A DNA stretch of 64,000 nt, taken from NCBI GenBank assembly GCA_035620615.1, contig DASPGM010000014.1, positions 18,373 to 82,372 of the forward strand, read 5' to 3'. Shown here piece by piece: positions 35,847 through 46,289 of this stretch. Position numbers and translations under genes: made by a program. Under the pieces are notes generated by a model, which saw only the letters and a program-made list of their open reading frames with translations, had not been told where the DNA came from and did not search any database. This DNA comes from CSP1-1 sp035620615. Its GTDB lineage: Archaea; Thermoproteota; Nitrososphaeria; Nitrososphaerales; Nitrosopumilaceae. Each line of letters begins with the position of its first letter. Positions within the stretch are counted from its first letter, which is position 1.

Positions 35847-36686
35847 CTAGTATTTAGGTAAAATACTCAATCTTGTCTTTGCCGATACAGCAATTATTGA
35901 TATGATCGCAACTGCCAGAATCAAGGCTGCAATTGTACCAAATTCTGGAACTACAAATGAACCAATAATCTCGATTTCTTCTGCTCCATCTGGGAATTTG
36001 ATTGTCAAAGTCCTATCTGTAGCAGTAGTTACTTCCTCAAATTCTACCTCTTCACCGTCAATTAAAACGAAGAAATCATCGTCTTGTCCAGTGGGGGTTA
36101 GTGCATCGATCAAGGCCCTAGGCAATGTGATAGTTAATTCACCATCACTTGTGGTCTTGATTGCAATAATCAATGAATTTGCTTCGTCATCTGGGGTTAC
36201 GCTAAGAACGCTTCCTCCGGTAATTTTATAGCTTAGTACGAAATTAGTTCTATCAACCTTTACTGTAGTTGATGGTTTTGTAATTCCGCCGTCTGAACCT
36301 CCAAACTCAAAAGTGGCTTCTGCTGTTCTAGACTGTGTGCCATAAAGTACCTTTACAGTGTAAGTACCCTGGGATTTCCATAAACTGCCACCCGCAGAGA
36401 TTTCGGTACTAAATGTTTTATCTGGACTAACATCAAGTTGTTGGATTGTAACCAAATTACCATTTGCGGCAAAAACTTGAAGACTTACTGGTGTCCCCGA
36501 AAGAAGATCTCGGACTTGGCCAGAAATCATTATAGTATCCCCATCTAGATAAGATTCCTTATCTGTAGTGACATTGATTCCTGAAAGGGCAAGATTATCT
36601 GTTTGTGCAAAAGCATATCCTCCACTTATACTAACAATGATAATTGCTAACAAAGTGAATGCTTTTAGATGAGTGCTCATCGTCAA
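35847..36686 (-). CDS. PEFG-CTERM surface protein, copy 3
   Basis: The 279-residue paralogue has a signal peptide ending near AFAQ (residue 28), the beta module TTDKESYLDGDTIMISGQV, a second beta domain with TSDGELTITLPRALIDA and TIKFPDGAEEIEIIGSF, and the tail PEFGTIAALILAVAIIS with AKTRL. It is first in the trio and divergent from rpoH. The second domain (GxLTIxLPR...FPDGAEEIEIIGxF) is shared by all three and looks like the family core. Confidence 0.82.
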   Translation of the reverse strand: MTMSTHLKAFTLLAIIIVSISGGYAFAQTDNLALSGINVTTDKESYLDGDTIMISGQVRDLLSGTPVSLQVFAANGNLVTIQQLDVSPDKTFSTEISAGGSLWKSQGTYTVKVLYGTQSRTAEATFEFGGSDGGITKPSTTVKVDRTNFVLSYKITGGSVLSVTPDDEANSLIIAIKTTSDGELTITLPRALIDALTPTGQDDDFFVLIDGEEVEFEEVTTATDRTLTIKFPDGAEEIEIIGSFVVPEFGTIAALILAVAIISIIAVSAKTRLSILPKY

Positions 36687-36768
36687 TATCGGGCTTAATA
36701 ATACTATTTAACTTTACGCAAAAAATTCTTGACTAAATCGGCGAATTATGGTACCATTTTCAGATTAG

Positions 36769-36778
36769 ATATATATTA
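36769..36778 (+). promoter_or_regulatory. TATA box of the rpoH-rpoB-rpoA operon
   Basis: GATATATATT lies in the 143-base gap between the divergent PEFG gene and rpoH, about 60 bases before the rpoH ATG. Given archaeal spacing, transcription would start near 36798, leaving a leader of about 30 bases. Purine-rich bases precede it as for a BRE. Confidence 0.5.
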
Positions 36779-36829
36779 ACCCGACTGTGTTTTTTTTTAG
36801 TTTGTGTAAATTATTGATGCTTACAGCTA

Positions 36830-37105
36830 ATGTTGAACTTGGGGGCGCTGTTTTTGGCAACTAAGCGAAATCCTGTACTTGTCCCAGATCATGTTTATGT
36901 TCCAAAACATGAAATTATGACAATTAAAGAAGCCGAAGATATTTTAAATAAATTTAATTGTAAACCAACCGAATTACCATTAATTTTTGTAAATGATCCA
37001 GCAATAATTGGTCTTGGGGTAAAACCTGGAGATATGATAAAAATTACAAGAAAAAGTGCAACAGCTGGAGAGAGCTTGTATTATAGATATGTGGTTGAAG
37101 TTTAA
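36830..37105 (+). CDS. rpoH: DNA-directed RNA polymerase subunit H (Rpb5 C-terminal-like)
   Basis: The conserved part begins NPVLVPDHVYVPKHEIM and ends GESLYYRYVVEV, matching archaeal RpoH. The ATG at 36830 gives 91 residues; a TTG at 36854 (MATKRNPVLV) gives 83, closer to the usual archaeal length, and could be the true start. It joins the jaw of the polymerase. Its stop overlaps the rpoB ATG (TAATG). Confidence 0.93.
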   Translation: MLNLGALFLATKRNPVLVPDHVYVPKHEIMTIKEAEDILNKFNCKPTELPLIFVNDPAIIGLGVKPGDMIKITRKSATAGESLYYRYVVEV

Positions 37106-40100
37106 TGGTAGATTCTTCCAATAAACGCTGGCCAATTATTCACGACTTACTCAAAAGAGAAGGTATTGCCCGTCAACATCTAAACTCATTTGACGAGTTT
37201 TTAGAAAGAGGATTACAAAGTATCATCAACGAAGTTGCTCAAATAGAAATTGAGAATGCAGAATATCCATACAAAATTCAACTTGGGAAAATAAAACTTC
37301 AACAACCAAGAATGATGGAACTTGATGGTTCAATTACTCATATTACTCCAGCAGAAGGAAGATTACGAAACGTATCATATTCAGCCCCAGTAATGATGGA
37401 AGCAAGTGTTGTTGAGGATGGAAAAATCTTAGAATCACGTTTTGTGCATATTGGGGATATTCCAGTTATGGTAAGATCAAATGCATGCATTTTAAATAAT
37501 TTTTCCACCCAAAAATTAATCGAACATGGTGAGGATCCGCATGACCCTGGTGGTTATTTCATAATTAATGGTTCTGAAAGAGTTATTGTAGGTTTGGAAG
37601 ATCTTTCATACAATAAAATAATTGTAGACAAAGAAACTGTGGGTGGTAACATTGTTTTCAAAGCTAAAGTTTATTCTTCAATTGTAGGATATCGCGCAAA
37701 ACTTGAATTGATGATGAAAGGCGACGGTTTAATTGTAGCAAGAATTCCTGGTTCCCCTGTTGATATTCCAGTTGTTACATTAATCCGTGCACTTGGATTA
37801 GAATCAGATAAAGAAATTGCAGCTGCAGTTTCTCTTGTTGATGAAATTCAAGATGAGCTAGAAGGTTCATTTGAGAAAGCTGGCGACGTTCCAACTCCAA
37901 AAGACGCTATCGTTTACATTAGTAAGAGAATTGCACCTGGAATGTTAGAAGAATTTCAAATTAAAAGAGCAGAAACTTTGCTTGACTGGGGACTATTGCC
38001 TCATTTAGGTAAGCATCCAGAAAACAGAAAAGAAAAAGCTCAATTTCTTGGGGAAGCTGCATGTAAACTTCTTGAATTAAAATTAGGTTGGATATACCCT
38101 GATGATAAAGATCATTACGGTAACAAAGTCATAAAATTTGCCGGACAAATGTTGGCAGATTTATTCAGAACTGCTTTTCGAAATTTGGTAAGAGATATGA
38201 AATATCAACTTGAAAGATCAGGCCAAAAACGAGGAATTAATGCAGTAGCAGCTGCAATAAGACCTGGAATTGTTACAGATAAACTCAACAATGCAATTGC
38301 AACTGGAAATTGGGGAAGAGGAAGAGTTGGAGTTACCCAATTACTTGATAGGACAAATTATCTATCCACAATAAGCCATCTTAGAAGAGTACAATCTCCA
38401 TTAAGTAGAACTCAACCAAACTTTGAAGCTCGAGATTTACATGCAACTCATTTTGGTAGAATTTGTCCAAGTGAAACACCGGAAGGTTCTAACTGTGGAT
38501 TAGTAAAAAATCTCGCTCTATCCGGAATTATTTCTGTTCATGTTCCCTCTGAAGAAATTGTTGAAAAAATATTTGATTTAGGAACGGTTCATTTTTCCGA
38601 AGGAAAAAATGATTTGAAACGTGATGGAACTAGAGTATTTGTTGATGGAAAGCTTATAGGATATTATCGTGATGGAGAAAAATTAGCAGAATCACTACGT
38701 GAATTAAGAAGAAATTCTAAGATTCATCCTCATATCGGAATTTCATTCCATAAATCAGAAATTGAAAATGCTACTAAGAGGATATATGTAAATTGTAATG
38801 CTGGTAGAGTTTTACGACCACTTATAATTATTAAGGAAAATAAATCCATGTTAACTCAAGACCTAATTGACAAAGTTTCAAAGAAATTACTATCATGGAA
38901 TGACCTTCTTCGAATGGGAGTTATTGAATTAATTGATGCAAATGAGGAAGAAAACTGCTTTATTGCTTTTGAAGAAAAAGACTGTAAAAAACACACCCAT
39001 ATGGAAATTTTTCCATCTGCCATTCTAGGGGCTGGAGCTTCAATAATTCCTTATCCAGAACATAATCAATCTCCTAGAAACACTTACGAATCAGCAATGG
39101 CAAAACAAAGCTTAGGATTTTCTACTCCAATGATGAATACTAGTACTTATGTTAGACAGCATTTGATGCTGTATCCTCAAACTCCAATTGTTAATACCAA
39201 AGCAATGGGGCTCCTTGGTTTAGAAGAGAGACCTGCAGGCCAAAATTGTGTTGTTGCAGTATTGCCTTTTGATGGTTACAATATTGAAGATGCAATTGTT
39301 CTAAGCAAAGCATCTGTTGACAGAGGTTTGGCTAGAACATTTTTCTATAGAATTTATGATGCTGAAGCTAAGCAATATCCAGGGGGAATGCGTGATAATT
39401 TTGAAATCCCTAACGCTGAAGATAATATTCGTGGATACAAAGGAGAAAAAGCATATCGTCTTCTTGAAGATGATGGAGTAATTGCAACTGAATCCCCTGT
39501 TCTTGGTGGGGATATTCTAATTGGTAAAACTAGCCCTCCAAGATTTATGGAAGAATATAGAGAATTTGAAGTAAAAGGACCCTATCGTCGTGATACTTCA
39601 ATTGGTGTTAGACCCTCTGAAACTGGCGTAGTAGATACTGTAGTTATGACTCAATCCAATGAAGGCGGAAAGATGTATAAAATTCGTGTACGTGATATGA
39701 GAATTCCTGAAATTGGAGATAAATTTGCTTCACGACATGGACAGAAAGGTGTTTTAGGAATTTTAGCTAACAATGAGGACTTACCATATACTTCTGATGG
39801 AATTTCACCTGATATTCTAATCAATCCTCATGCATTCCCATCTAGAATGACAGTTGGAATGTTTATGGAATCAATTACTGGAAAGGCTGCAGCATTACGA
39901 GGAGAAAAATTTGATGGTTCAGCATTTGTTGGTGAAAAAATGGATGAAGTCAAAAAAGTAATGGATGCTACTGGATTCAAATATTCTGGAAAAGAAATAA
40001 TGTATGATGGTAGAACCGGTAAACCATTTCCAGTCGAAGTATTCATAGGTGTTGTCTATTACCAAAAACTTCATCATATGGTGGCAGATAAAATTCATGC

Positions 40101-40452
40101 AAGAGCTAGGGGTCAAGTTCAAATGTTAACTAAACAGCCAACTGAGGGAAGGGCCAGAGGAGGAGGCCTTAGATTTGGAGAAATGGAACGTGATTGTCTT
40201 ATAGCTTATGGTGCATCTATGATTTTAAAAGATAGATTATTAGATGAATCTGACAAATCTGAAATTTACGTTTGTGAAAGATGTGGTTTAGTTGCATATC
40301 ACGATGTGAAACAACGAAGATATGTCTGCAGAGTATGTGGTGATAAAGCAAAAGTGTCATCTGTTTCAGTTGCTTATGCATTCAAATTATTATTACAGGA
40401 AATGCAGAGCCTCAATATTGCTCCAAGACTTTTGATTAAGGAGAAAGTCTAA
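37105..40452 (+). CDS. rpoB: DNA-directed RNA polymerase subunit B (unsplit)
   Basis: The 1115-residue second-largest subunit is in one chain (many euryarchaea split it). Recognisable blocks: HLRRVQSPLSRTQPNFEARD, GRICPSETPEGSNCGLVKNL (about 452-471), DGYNIEDAIVLS, GDKFASRHGQKGVLG (about 871-885), GKPFPVEVFIG and the C-terminal zinc ribbon CERCG...CRVCGD. Start ATG overlaps rpoH; its stop overlaps the rpoA ATG by one base. Confidence 0.98.
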   Translation: MVDSSNKRWPIIHDLLKREGIARQHLNSFDEFLERGLQSIINEVAQIEIENAEYPYKIQLGKIKLQQPRMMELDGSITHITPAEGRLRNVSYSAPVMMEASVVEDGKILESRFVHIGDIPVMVRSNACILNNFSTQKLIEHGEDPHDPGGYFIINGSERVIVGLEDLSYNKIIVDKETVGGNIVFKAKVYSSIVGYRAKLELMMKGDGLIVARIPGSPVDIPVVTLIRALGLESDKEIAAAVSLVDEIQDELEGSFEKAGDVPTPKDAIVYISKRIAPGMLEEFQIKRAETLLDWGLLPHLGKHPENRKEKAQFLGEAACKLLELKLGWIYPDDKDHYGNKVIKFAGQMLADLFRTAFRNLVRDMKYQLERSGQKRGINAVAAAIRPGIVTDKLNNAIATGNWGRGRVGVTQLLDRTNYLSTISHLRRVQSPLSRTQPNFEARDLHATHFGRICPSETPEGSNCGLVKNLALSGIISVHVPSEEIVEKIFDLGTVHFSEGKNDLKRDGTRVFVDGKLIGYYRDGEKLAESLRELRRNSKIHPHIGISFHKSEIENATKRIYVNCNAGRVLRPLIIIKENKSMLTQDLIDKVSKKLLSWNDLLRMGVIELIDANEEENCFIAFEEKDCKKHTHMEIFPSAILGAGASIIPYPEHNQSPRNTYESAMAKQSLGFSTPMMNTSTYVRQHLMLYPQTPIVNTKAMGLLGLEERPAGQNCVVAVLPFDGYNIEDAIVLSKASVDRGLARTFFYRIYDAEAKQYPGGMRDNFEIPNAEDNIRGYKGEKAYRLLEDDGVIATESPVLGGDILIGKTSPPRFMEEYREFEVKGPYRRDTSIGVRPSETGVVDTVVMTQSNEGGKMYKIRVRDMRIPEIGDKFASRHGQKGVLGILANNEDLPYTSDGISPDILINPHAFPSRMTVGMFMESITGKAAALRGEKFDGSAFVGEKMDEVKKVMDATGFKYSGKEIMYDGRTGKPFPVEVFIGVVYYQKLHHMVADKIHARARGQVQMLTKQPTEGRARGGGLRFGEMERDCLIAYGASMILKDRLLDESDKSEIYVCERCGLVAYHDVKQRRYVCRVCGDKAKVSSVSVAYAFKLLLQEMQSLNIAPRLLIKEKV

Positions 40453-43400
40453 TGTCACTTCAAACCATTAAATCAATTGACAGTATTCGTTTCTCGGTTT
40501 GGTCACCTACAGAAATTAGAAAATATTCTGTAGCTGAAATCACTGCTCCTGAAACATATGATGAAGATGGAATGTCGGTTCAGGGAGGATTAATGGATGG
40601 AAGACTAGGAACCTTAGAACCAGGCCAAAAATGTCTTACATGTGGAAATACTGCTGCTAGATGTCCAGGTCATTTTGGACATATTGAATTAGCTGAACCA
40701 GTTTTGCACATTGCTTTTATTGATAATATTTACAAGCTTTTGCTTTCAACATGTAGATCATGTTCTAGATTAAGAATGTCACAAGAGGACCTTGATAAAT
40801 TTGCAATTATTAGAAAACGAGAAGCAGCTTTTACCATTATTTCCCAAAAGCGAATTCCTGAGCAAATATTAGAAAAAGCTAAAAAAGCAAAAGAATGCCC
40901 TCATTGTGGAAAACCTCAATATGATCTAATTTTTACAAAACCTACAATCTTTATTGAAAAAACCGAAATTGGTGAAAATAGACTACTTCCAATTACAATA
41001 AGAGAGCGATTTTCACAAATAATTAATGATGATCTTAAACTCCTAGGTTATGATCCAGATACTGCAAGACCAGAGTGGTTTATTTTACAGGCTTTACCAG
41101 TTCCTCCTGTAACAGTTAGACCATCAATCATTTTGGAAACGGGAATTAGATCTGAAGATGATTTAACCCACAAAATGGTTGATATAATTAGAGTTAATCA
41201 AAGACTAAAAGAAAGTAAAGAAGCAGGAACCCCCCCACTAATTGTACAAGATTTAGTGGATTTATTACAATATCATGCAACGACTTATTTTGATAATGAA
41301 GTTTCAGGAATTCCGCAAGCTCATCATCGTTCTGGAAGACCTCTAAAGACATTAACTCAAAGATTAAAAGGAAAAGAGGGGAGATTTCGTGGCTCACTAT
41401 CCGGAAAACGAGTTGATTTTTCAAGCAGAACCGTAATTTCTCCTGATCCAAATCTTGACTTGTCAGAAGTAGGTGTCCCCGAAGCAGTTGCCATGAAACT
41501 TACCATACCAGAAATAGTTACAGAATGGAATATTGAAAGAATGAAAAAAATTGTAATTAATGGACCAAGTAAATTTCCAGGAGTCAACTATATTGTTAGA
41601 CCAGATGGAGTAAAGATTCGACTAGATTTTGTTGAAGATCGTTCAACAATTGCTGATAATTTAGAAATTGGTTATTTAATTGAAAGACATCTTGCGGATG
41701 GAGATATCGTTCTTTTTAACAGACAACCCTCTCTTCACCAAATGTCTATTATGGCTCATTATGTCAGAGTATTACCAGGTAAGACATTTAGATTACACCC
41801 ATCTGTATGTCCGCCTTACAACGCTGACTTTGATGGGGATGAAATGAATTTACATGTTCCACAAAGTGAAGAAGCAAGATCAGAAGCAATTTTGTTGATG
41901 AGAGTTCAAGATCAATTAATTTCCCCAAGATACGGAGGTCCAATCATAGGTGCCTTAAGAGATTTTATTACTGGTGCTTATCTTCTTACAAAAGACGGTA
42001 CAGTACTAACTCCTCAAGACTTTTCAAACTATGCGATGCTAGGTGGATATGAAGGTGAATTACCACCTCCTGCAACAAAAGGCAAAGAGGGCCCTTTATA
42101 CACTGGAAAACAACTATTCTCACTTTTCCTTCCTGAAGACTTTAACTATGTAATGACCTCAAAATGGTCCAAGGGAACAAAAGGCGTTGCAAAAGATGTT
42201 GTTATTAAGAATGGCCAGTTAATTAGCGGAGTAATTGATAAATCATCAATTGGTGCTGAAGAGGCTGAAAGCGTTCTTCATAGAATTGCAAAAGATTACG
42301 GAAATGCGCAAGCAAAAAATTTCCTTAATTCAGTACTGATTATGGTAAAGCAGTTCATTACACATTATGGTTTTAGTTATGGATATGCTGATCTAGAATT
42401 ACCAGAAAAAGTCAAACAAAAAATTCTAGATGACATTGCAACCACATATGAAAAAGTTTACGAGCTTACAGAAGAGGCAAAAAAAGGAACTCTTAAACTC
42501 ACTAGAGGACTCTCTGCAAAAGAAGCTTTAGAGGCCTACATTGTTAACGAATTATCAAAAGCAAGAGATGCTGCCGGAAGTATGGCTGATCAATCTTTTG
42601 ATGAAACTAATGCAGGCAGAATCATGGCTACCACTGGAGCTAGAGGTTCGTCTCTTAATATTGGTCAGATGGCTGGGGCATTAGGACAACAATCACGACG
42701 AGGAGAAAGACTTCTTACTGGTTACAACAATAGAGCACTGCCACACTTTAAAGAACATGAAAATAATCCAGACTCTCACGGTTTTGTTAAATCCAATTAT
42801 AGAGAGGGTCTGTCAGCAATAGAATTTTTCTTCCATGCTATGGGAGGAAGAGAAGGACTTGTAGACACTGCGGTAAGAACTCAACAAAGTGGATACATGC
42901 AGCGTAGATTAATCAATGCTTTGGAGCATATTAAACTTGAATATGATGGAACTGTAAGAGACCCTCATGGACACATCATACAATTTTTGTATGGTGAAGA
43001 TGGAATTGATGTTGCACGAAGTGATCATGGAGAAGCATTTAACATTAACAGATTAATTGAATCACAAACTATAGTTGATACTGGCAAAAAAGCTACAAAA
43101 GATGAAATTAGTGAGCTTGCTAAAAAATACACAAAAACTTACAATCCTAGATTGAAGAATTTAGTAACTGATGCTCTTGAAGATGCCAAATTAAGTAAAG
43201 AGGGCATTGAAAAAGTATGTAAGAAAGGCCTTGAACTTTACAATAAAGCCAAAGTTGAACCAGGTCAAGCCGTAGGCATAGTCACTGCCCAATCTATAGG
43301 AGAACCAGGAACTCAAATGACTTTGAGAACATTTCATTTTGCAGGAATTAGGGAACGAAACGTAACACTTGGATTACCTAGATTAATTGAATTAGTAGAT

Positions 43401-44243
43401 GCAAGGAAAAAACCAGTTACACCAACTATGGATATTTATCTTGAAAAAGATTCAAAAACATCTCGAGAAAAAGCTATTGAAGCTGCCAGAAATATCTTGC
43501 AGACCAAAGTTAGCGCATTAATTTCTGAAAGCGAAACGGATTATTCTACTGAAATTAAACTTCATTTGAACGCTAATAGATTGCAAGAACGTGGTTGCAC
43601 CGTAGAAGATGTAGAAGCCGCACTTGAATCAAATAAAAAATTTAAAAACGAAACAAATGGTCTCACAATAACTTTAAAATTAGTAGATGAATGCGATGCC
43701 CCAACTGCTATTACTATTAGAAATAAAGTTCTGAATACCACTGTTAAAGGTGTTCCAGATATAGGCCGTGTTACAATTGTGCAAAAAGATAACGAATGGG
43801 TTATTCAGACCACTGGTTCTAATCTTGCAAAGGTATTAGAAGTTCAAGGAATTGATAAGAAAAATGTTAGAACCAACAATGTATTTGAAATTGCAAGTAC
43901 GTTAGGAATTGAAGCTGCTAGAAATGCACTAATTAATGAATTAAGTTCTACGCTAGAAGATCAAGGTTTGGAAGTTGATACAAGATATCTCATGCTTGTA
44001 GCTGATACCATGTGTTCAAAAGGATTCATGCAACAGATTGGAAGACATGGAATTGCTGGTACTAAAGACAGTGTTTTGGCACGAGCAGCATTTGAGATTA
44101 CAGTTCCAACCATTGCTCATGCAGCTCTTCAGGGTGAAATTGAGCGCCTAAAGGGTATTACAGAAAATGTAATTGTAGGTAGCAACATTCCAATTGGAAG
44201 TGGTACCGTTGATCTTTACATGCAAATTTCAAAGAAAAGTTAG
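40452..44243 (+). CDS. rpoA: DNA-directed RNA polymerase subunit A, A' and A'' fused
   Basis: This 1263-residue chain contains both halves. A' has the zinc site CLTCGNTAARCPGHFGHIE (about 57-75), the catalytic NADFDGDEMNLH (about 457-468) and the bridge-helix region QRRLINALEHI. A'' continues without a stop from about residue 900 with EPGQAVGIVTAQSIGEPGTQ and MTLRTFHFAGI. Most archaea split rpoA into two genes; a fused gene is a known thaumarchaeal marker. It ends 72 bases before the next gene. Confidence 0.98.
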   Translation: MSLQTIKSIDSIRFSVWSPTEIRKYSVAEITAPETYDEDGMSVQGGLMDGRLGTLEPGQKCLTCGNTAARCPGHFGHIELAEPVLHIAFIDNIYKLLLSTCRSCSRLRMSQEDLDKFAIIRKREAAFTIISQKRIPEQILEKAKKAKECPHCGKPQYDLIFTKPTIFIEKTEIGENRLLPITIRERFSQIINDDLKLLGYDPDTARPEWFILQALPVPPVTVRPSIILETGIRSEDDLTHKMVDIIRVNQRLKESKEAGTPPLIVQDLVDLLQYHATTYFDNEVSGIPQAHHRSGRPLKTLTQRLKGKEGRFRGSLSGKRVDFSSRTVISPDPNLDLSEVGVPEAVAMKLTIPEIVTEWNIERMKKIVINGPSKFPGVNYIVRPDGVKIRLDFVEDRSTIADNLEIGYLIERHLADGDIVLFNRQPSLHQMSIMAHYVRVLPGKTFRLHPSVCPPYNADFDGDEMNLHVPQSEEARSEAILLMRVQDQLISPRYGGPIIGALRDFITGAYLLTKDGTVLTPQDFSNYAMLGGYEGELPPPATKGKEGPLYTGKQLFSLFLPEDFNYVMTSKWSKGTKGVAKDVVIKNGQLISGVIDKSSIGAEEAESVLHRIAKDYGNAQAKNFLNSVLIMVKQFITHYGFSYGYADLELPEKVKQKILDDIATTYEKVYELTEEAKKGTLKLTRGLSAKEALEAYIVNELSKARDAAGSMADQSFDETNAGRIMATTGARGSSLNIGQMAGALGQQSRRGERLLTGYNNRALPHFKEHENNPDSHGFVKSNYREGLSAIEFFFHAMGGREGLVDTAVRTQQSGYMQRRLINALEHIKLEYDGTVRDPHGHIIQFLYGEDGIDVARSDHGEAFNINRLIESQTIVDTGKKATKDEISELAKKYTKTYNPRLKNLVTDALEDAKLSKEGIEKVCKKGLELYNKAKVEPGQAVGIVTAQSIGEPGTQMTLRTFHFAGIRERNVTLGLPRLIELVDARKKPVTPTMDIYLEKDSKTSREKAIEAARNILQTKVSALISESETDYSTEIKLHLNANRLQERGCTVEDVEAALESNKKFKNETNGLTITLKLVDECDAPTAITIRNKVLNTTVKGVPDIGRVTIVQKDNEWVIQTTGSNLAKVLEVQGIDKKNVRTNNVFEIASTLGIEAARNALINELSSTLEDQGLEVDTRYLMLVADTMCSKGFMQQIGRHGIAGTKDSVLARAAFEITVPTIAHAALQGEIERLKGITENVIVGSNIPIGSGTVDLYMQISKKS

Positions 44244-44315
44244 TAATCTTTAGTTTTTACAAAATCGTATGAATTCTACACAATTATTAAATATTGAATT
44301 TAAAATGGGAGCTTT

Positions 44316-45791
44316 ATGATGGGGTCTAGAACAAAAGTTTACTTATTCTCTATTTTACTTTTACAATTTTTATTCATACCGATTTTTGCTGAAGAAAATA
44401 CTCCTGATTTAAAGTCAATTCTTTTGCAAACTGATAAAAAAGAATACTACCTTGGAGAAAAAATCATAATTTCAGGCGTAGTTGAAGAAAAAAAAATGCC
44501 CGTAATTGCATTAAGAGTATTCGATCCTAATGGGGGAATCCTTTCAGCTCATGAACTAGAGATAAAAACAGATAATTCTTTCTCAAAAACAATTTTGTTA
44601 GAGTCACCATTCTACGATGATGAGGGGACATACACAATTTCTGTAAATTATGGGAAACTACAATCTGAAACCACGTTTAAAATGATTAGAGATATTGTGG
44701 AAGATAATTCTGTACAAAATAACATGCCAACTTTAATTCCTGAAATTATTGTGATGTTTGCTGACCAAGAAATCTATCGCGATGGTGATACAGTAACAAT
44801 CTATGGTTTAGTTTCAGAAAAAGATGAAGAATCTGTGTTGGTTGGAATTTATGATCCATTTAACACTCCTGCTGGATTTTATTTTGGTCAAGTAGATTCT
44901 GATCATGAATTCAAAGTTTCTTTTCTTGTTAAAGACGGGGTAAATTTCAAGACGGAAGGAATTTACTCTATTTCCGCTTTTTATGGTGAATCTGAAGAAA
45001 TAACAAGTTTTGAATATGTTAAACAAAAATCTCCAGTAGAAGAGAAAAAACCAATAGAAGAGAAAAAAACAAGTGATACTACAAAACCTTCACCACCCTC
45101 TAATGAAATAATTGAAAATAAAAATAATGATCAAACAACATCAAATAAAAATTTAGAAAAATCTACAATAAATTCTTACAATAATTTATCTGTTGAAGAT
45201 ATTGAGCTTGGTATCATGCTTAATCAAATTAATTTAAAATGTGATAAAAGTGAATATGTTGATACAATTACATATTACGATGGGATGGGACCTGCATTAC
45301 TTCGCCTTTGTAAATATAGTGATGCAATCTCTTATTATGATCAATCACTTCTAAAAGAGCCAAAGAATGTTGAAATTTTAACAAATAAAGGTTCAGCTCT
45401 TGCCAAAATGGGATTATACGATGAAGCAATTTTAAATTATAATTTAGCTCTTTCTATTAACCCTGACAATTATTTTACTCTAAATAATAAAGCAAATGCA
45501 TTATCAAACTTGGGTAATTTCCAAGAAGCATTTTCATTATACAAAAAAGCTATAGATGTTGGAGGAAATAATCCAATTGTTCTTCAAAATCTTGAAAAGG
45601 CTCTTGATAGATCAACTATACAAATTAAAAATGAACCCGTAATCCAAAAAATTGAAACTCCATCTATAGATAAAGTGGAACCTGAAAAAGATTTGATTAA
45701 GACAATTAATCCCCAACCAGAAAACATCTTTGATCAACTAGGACATTTTATTTCGTCAATTGGAAATTCTTTTTTTAGTTTTCTTAAATAA
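44316..45791 (+). CDS. Secreted protein: two beta modules plus TPR repeats, inserted in the rpo-ribosomal operon
   Basis: The 491-residue protein has a signal peptide (about 1-25), two copies of the beta-sandwich module (TDKKEYYLGEKIIISGVVEE at about 39-58; ADQEIYRDGDTVTIYGLVSE at about 148-167), a Lys/Glu/Pro/Asn linker (about 235-285) and tetratricopeptide repeats (KNVEILTNKGSALAKMGLYD, DNYFTLNNKANALSNLGNFQ). The C-terminus is amphipathic without a clear anchor. The beta modules are those seen in the PEFG proteins. It sits where rpl30e usually follows rpoA, so it is a lineage-specific insertion; TPRs suggest protein binding at the surface. Confidence 0.75.
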   Translation: MMGSRTKVYLFSILLLQFLFIPIFAEENTPDLKSILLQTDKKEYYLGEKIIISGVVEEKKMPVIALRVFDPNGGILSAHELEIKTDNSFSKTILLESPFYDDEGTYTISVNYGKLQSETTFKMIRDIVEDNSVQNNMPTLIPEIIVMFADQEIYRDGDTVTIYGLVSEKDEESVLVGIYDPFNTPAGFYFGQVDSDHEFKVSFLVKDGVNFKTEGIYSISAFYGESEEITSFEYVKQKSPVEEKKPIEEKKTSDTTKPSPPSNEIIENKNNDQTTSNKNLEKSTINSYNNLSVEDIELGIMLNQINLKCDKSEYVDTITYYDGMGPALLRLCKYSDAISYYDQSLLKEPKNVEILTNKGSALAKMGLYDEAILNYNLALSINPDNYFTLNNKANALSNLGNFQEAFSLYKKAIDVGGNNPIVLQNLEKALDRSTIQIKNEPVIQKIETPSIDKVEPEKDLIKTINPQPENIFDQLGHFISSIGNSFFSFLK

Positions 45792-45856
45792 CACACCAAA
45801 TTATCATTACTGAGAATCAATCTTCAAGGTAATTCTAGATTTTGAGCTTCAATAAA

Positions 45857-45864
45857 TCTATAAA
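45857..45864 (+). promoter_or_regulatory. TATA box for the rpl30e-nusA-rps12-rps7 operon
   Basis: TCTATAAA is centred about 33 bases before the rpl30e ATG at 45894, in a 102-base gap after the TPR protein. Archaeal spacing puts transcription start near 45887, giving a nearly leaderless message. Confidence 0.5.
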
Positions 45865-45893
45865 GGTCCCAAAGTGATACAAAAATACAAAGC

Positions 45894-46214
45894 ATGCAGA
45901 GAAAAATATTAGAAAAAACATTAAAAGATGCTATGAACGAAAATACTAGCATTCTAGGAACTAAGCAAGTACTAAATTCTATAAAAAAATCTAAATTGGT
46001 AATTCTATCTCAATCCGCGTCAAAAACATTAATTGATAAAATCCTCGAACACACAAAAAAAGAAAAAGTCTCAACGTTACATTTTGAAGGCTCTTCTGTT
46101 GCTTTAGGAAGACTTTGTGGATTACAATTTAGAGTCACAACCCTATCACTTACTTCTTTGAGTGATGCAAATATAACATCAATAATGAAAGAATCTGAAT
46201 CAGAACAAGAATGA
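45894..46214 (+). CDS. rpl30e: 50S ribosomal protein L30e
   Basis: The 106-residue L7Ae/L30e-fold protein has TKQVLNSIKKSKLVILSQSA, a central HFEGSSVALGRLCGLQFRVTTLSL and a short acidic tail. In archaea L30e sits between rpoA and nusA, as here. It binds large-subunit rRNA. Confidence 0.9.
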   Translation: MQRKILEKTLKDAMNENTSILGTKQVLNSIKKSKLVILSQSASKTLIDKILEHTKKEKVSTLHFEGSSVALGRLCGLQFRVTTLSLTSLSDANITSIMKESESEQE

Positions 46215-46289
46215 TAATAACAAAAACCAACTTTTGTAATGAAAGTTTAAATGAGAGCATCAAGGCTTCGTGTCATAAATAGGAACATC

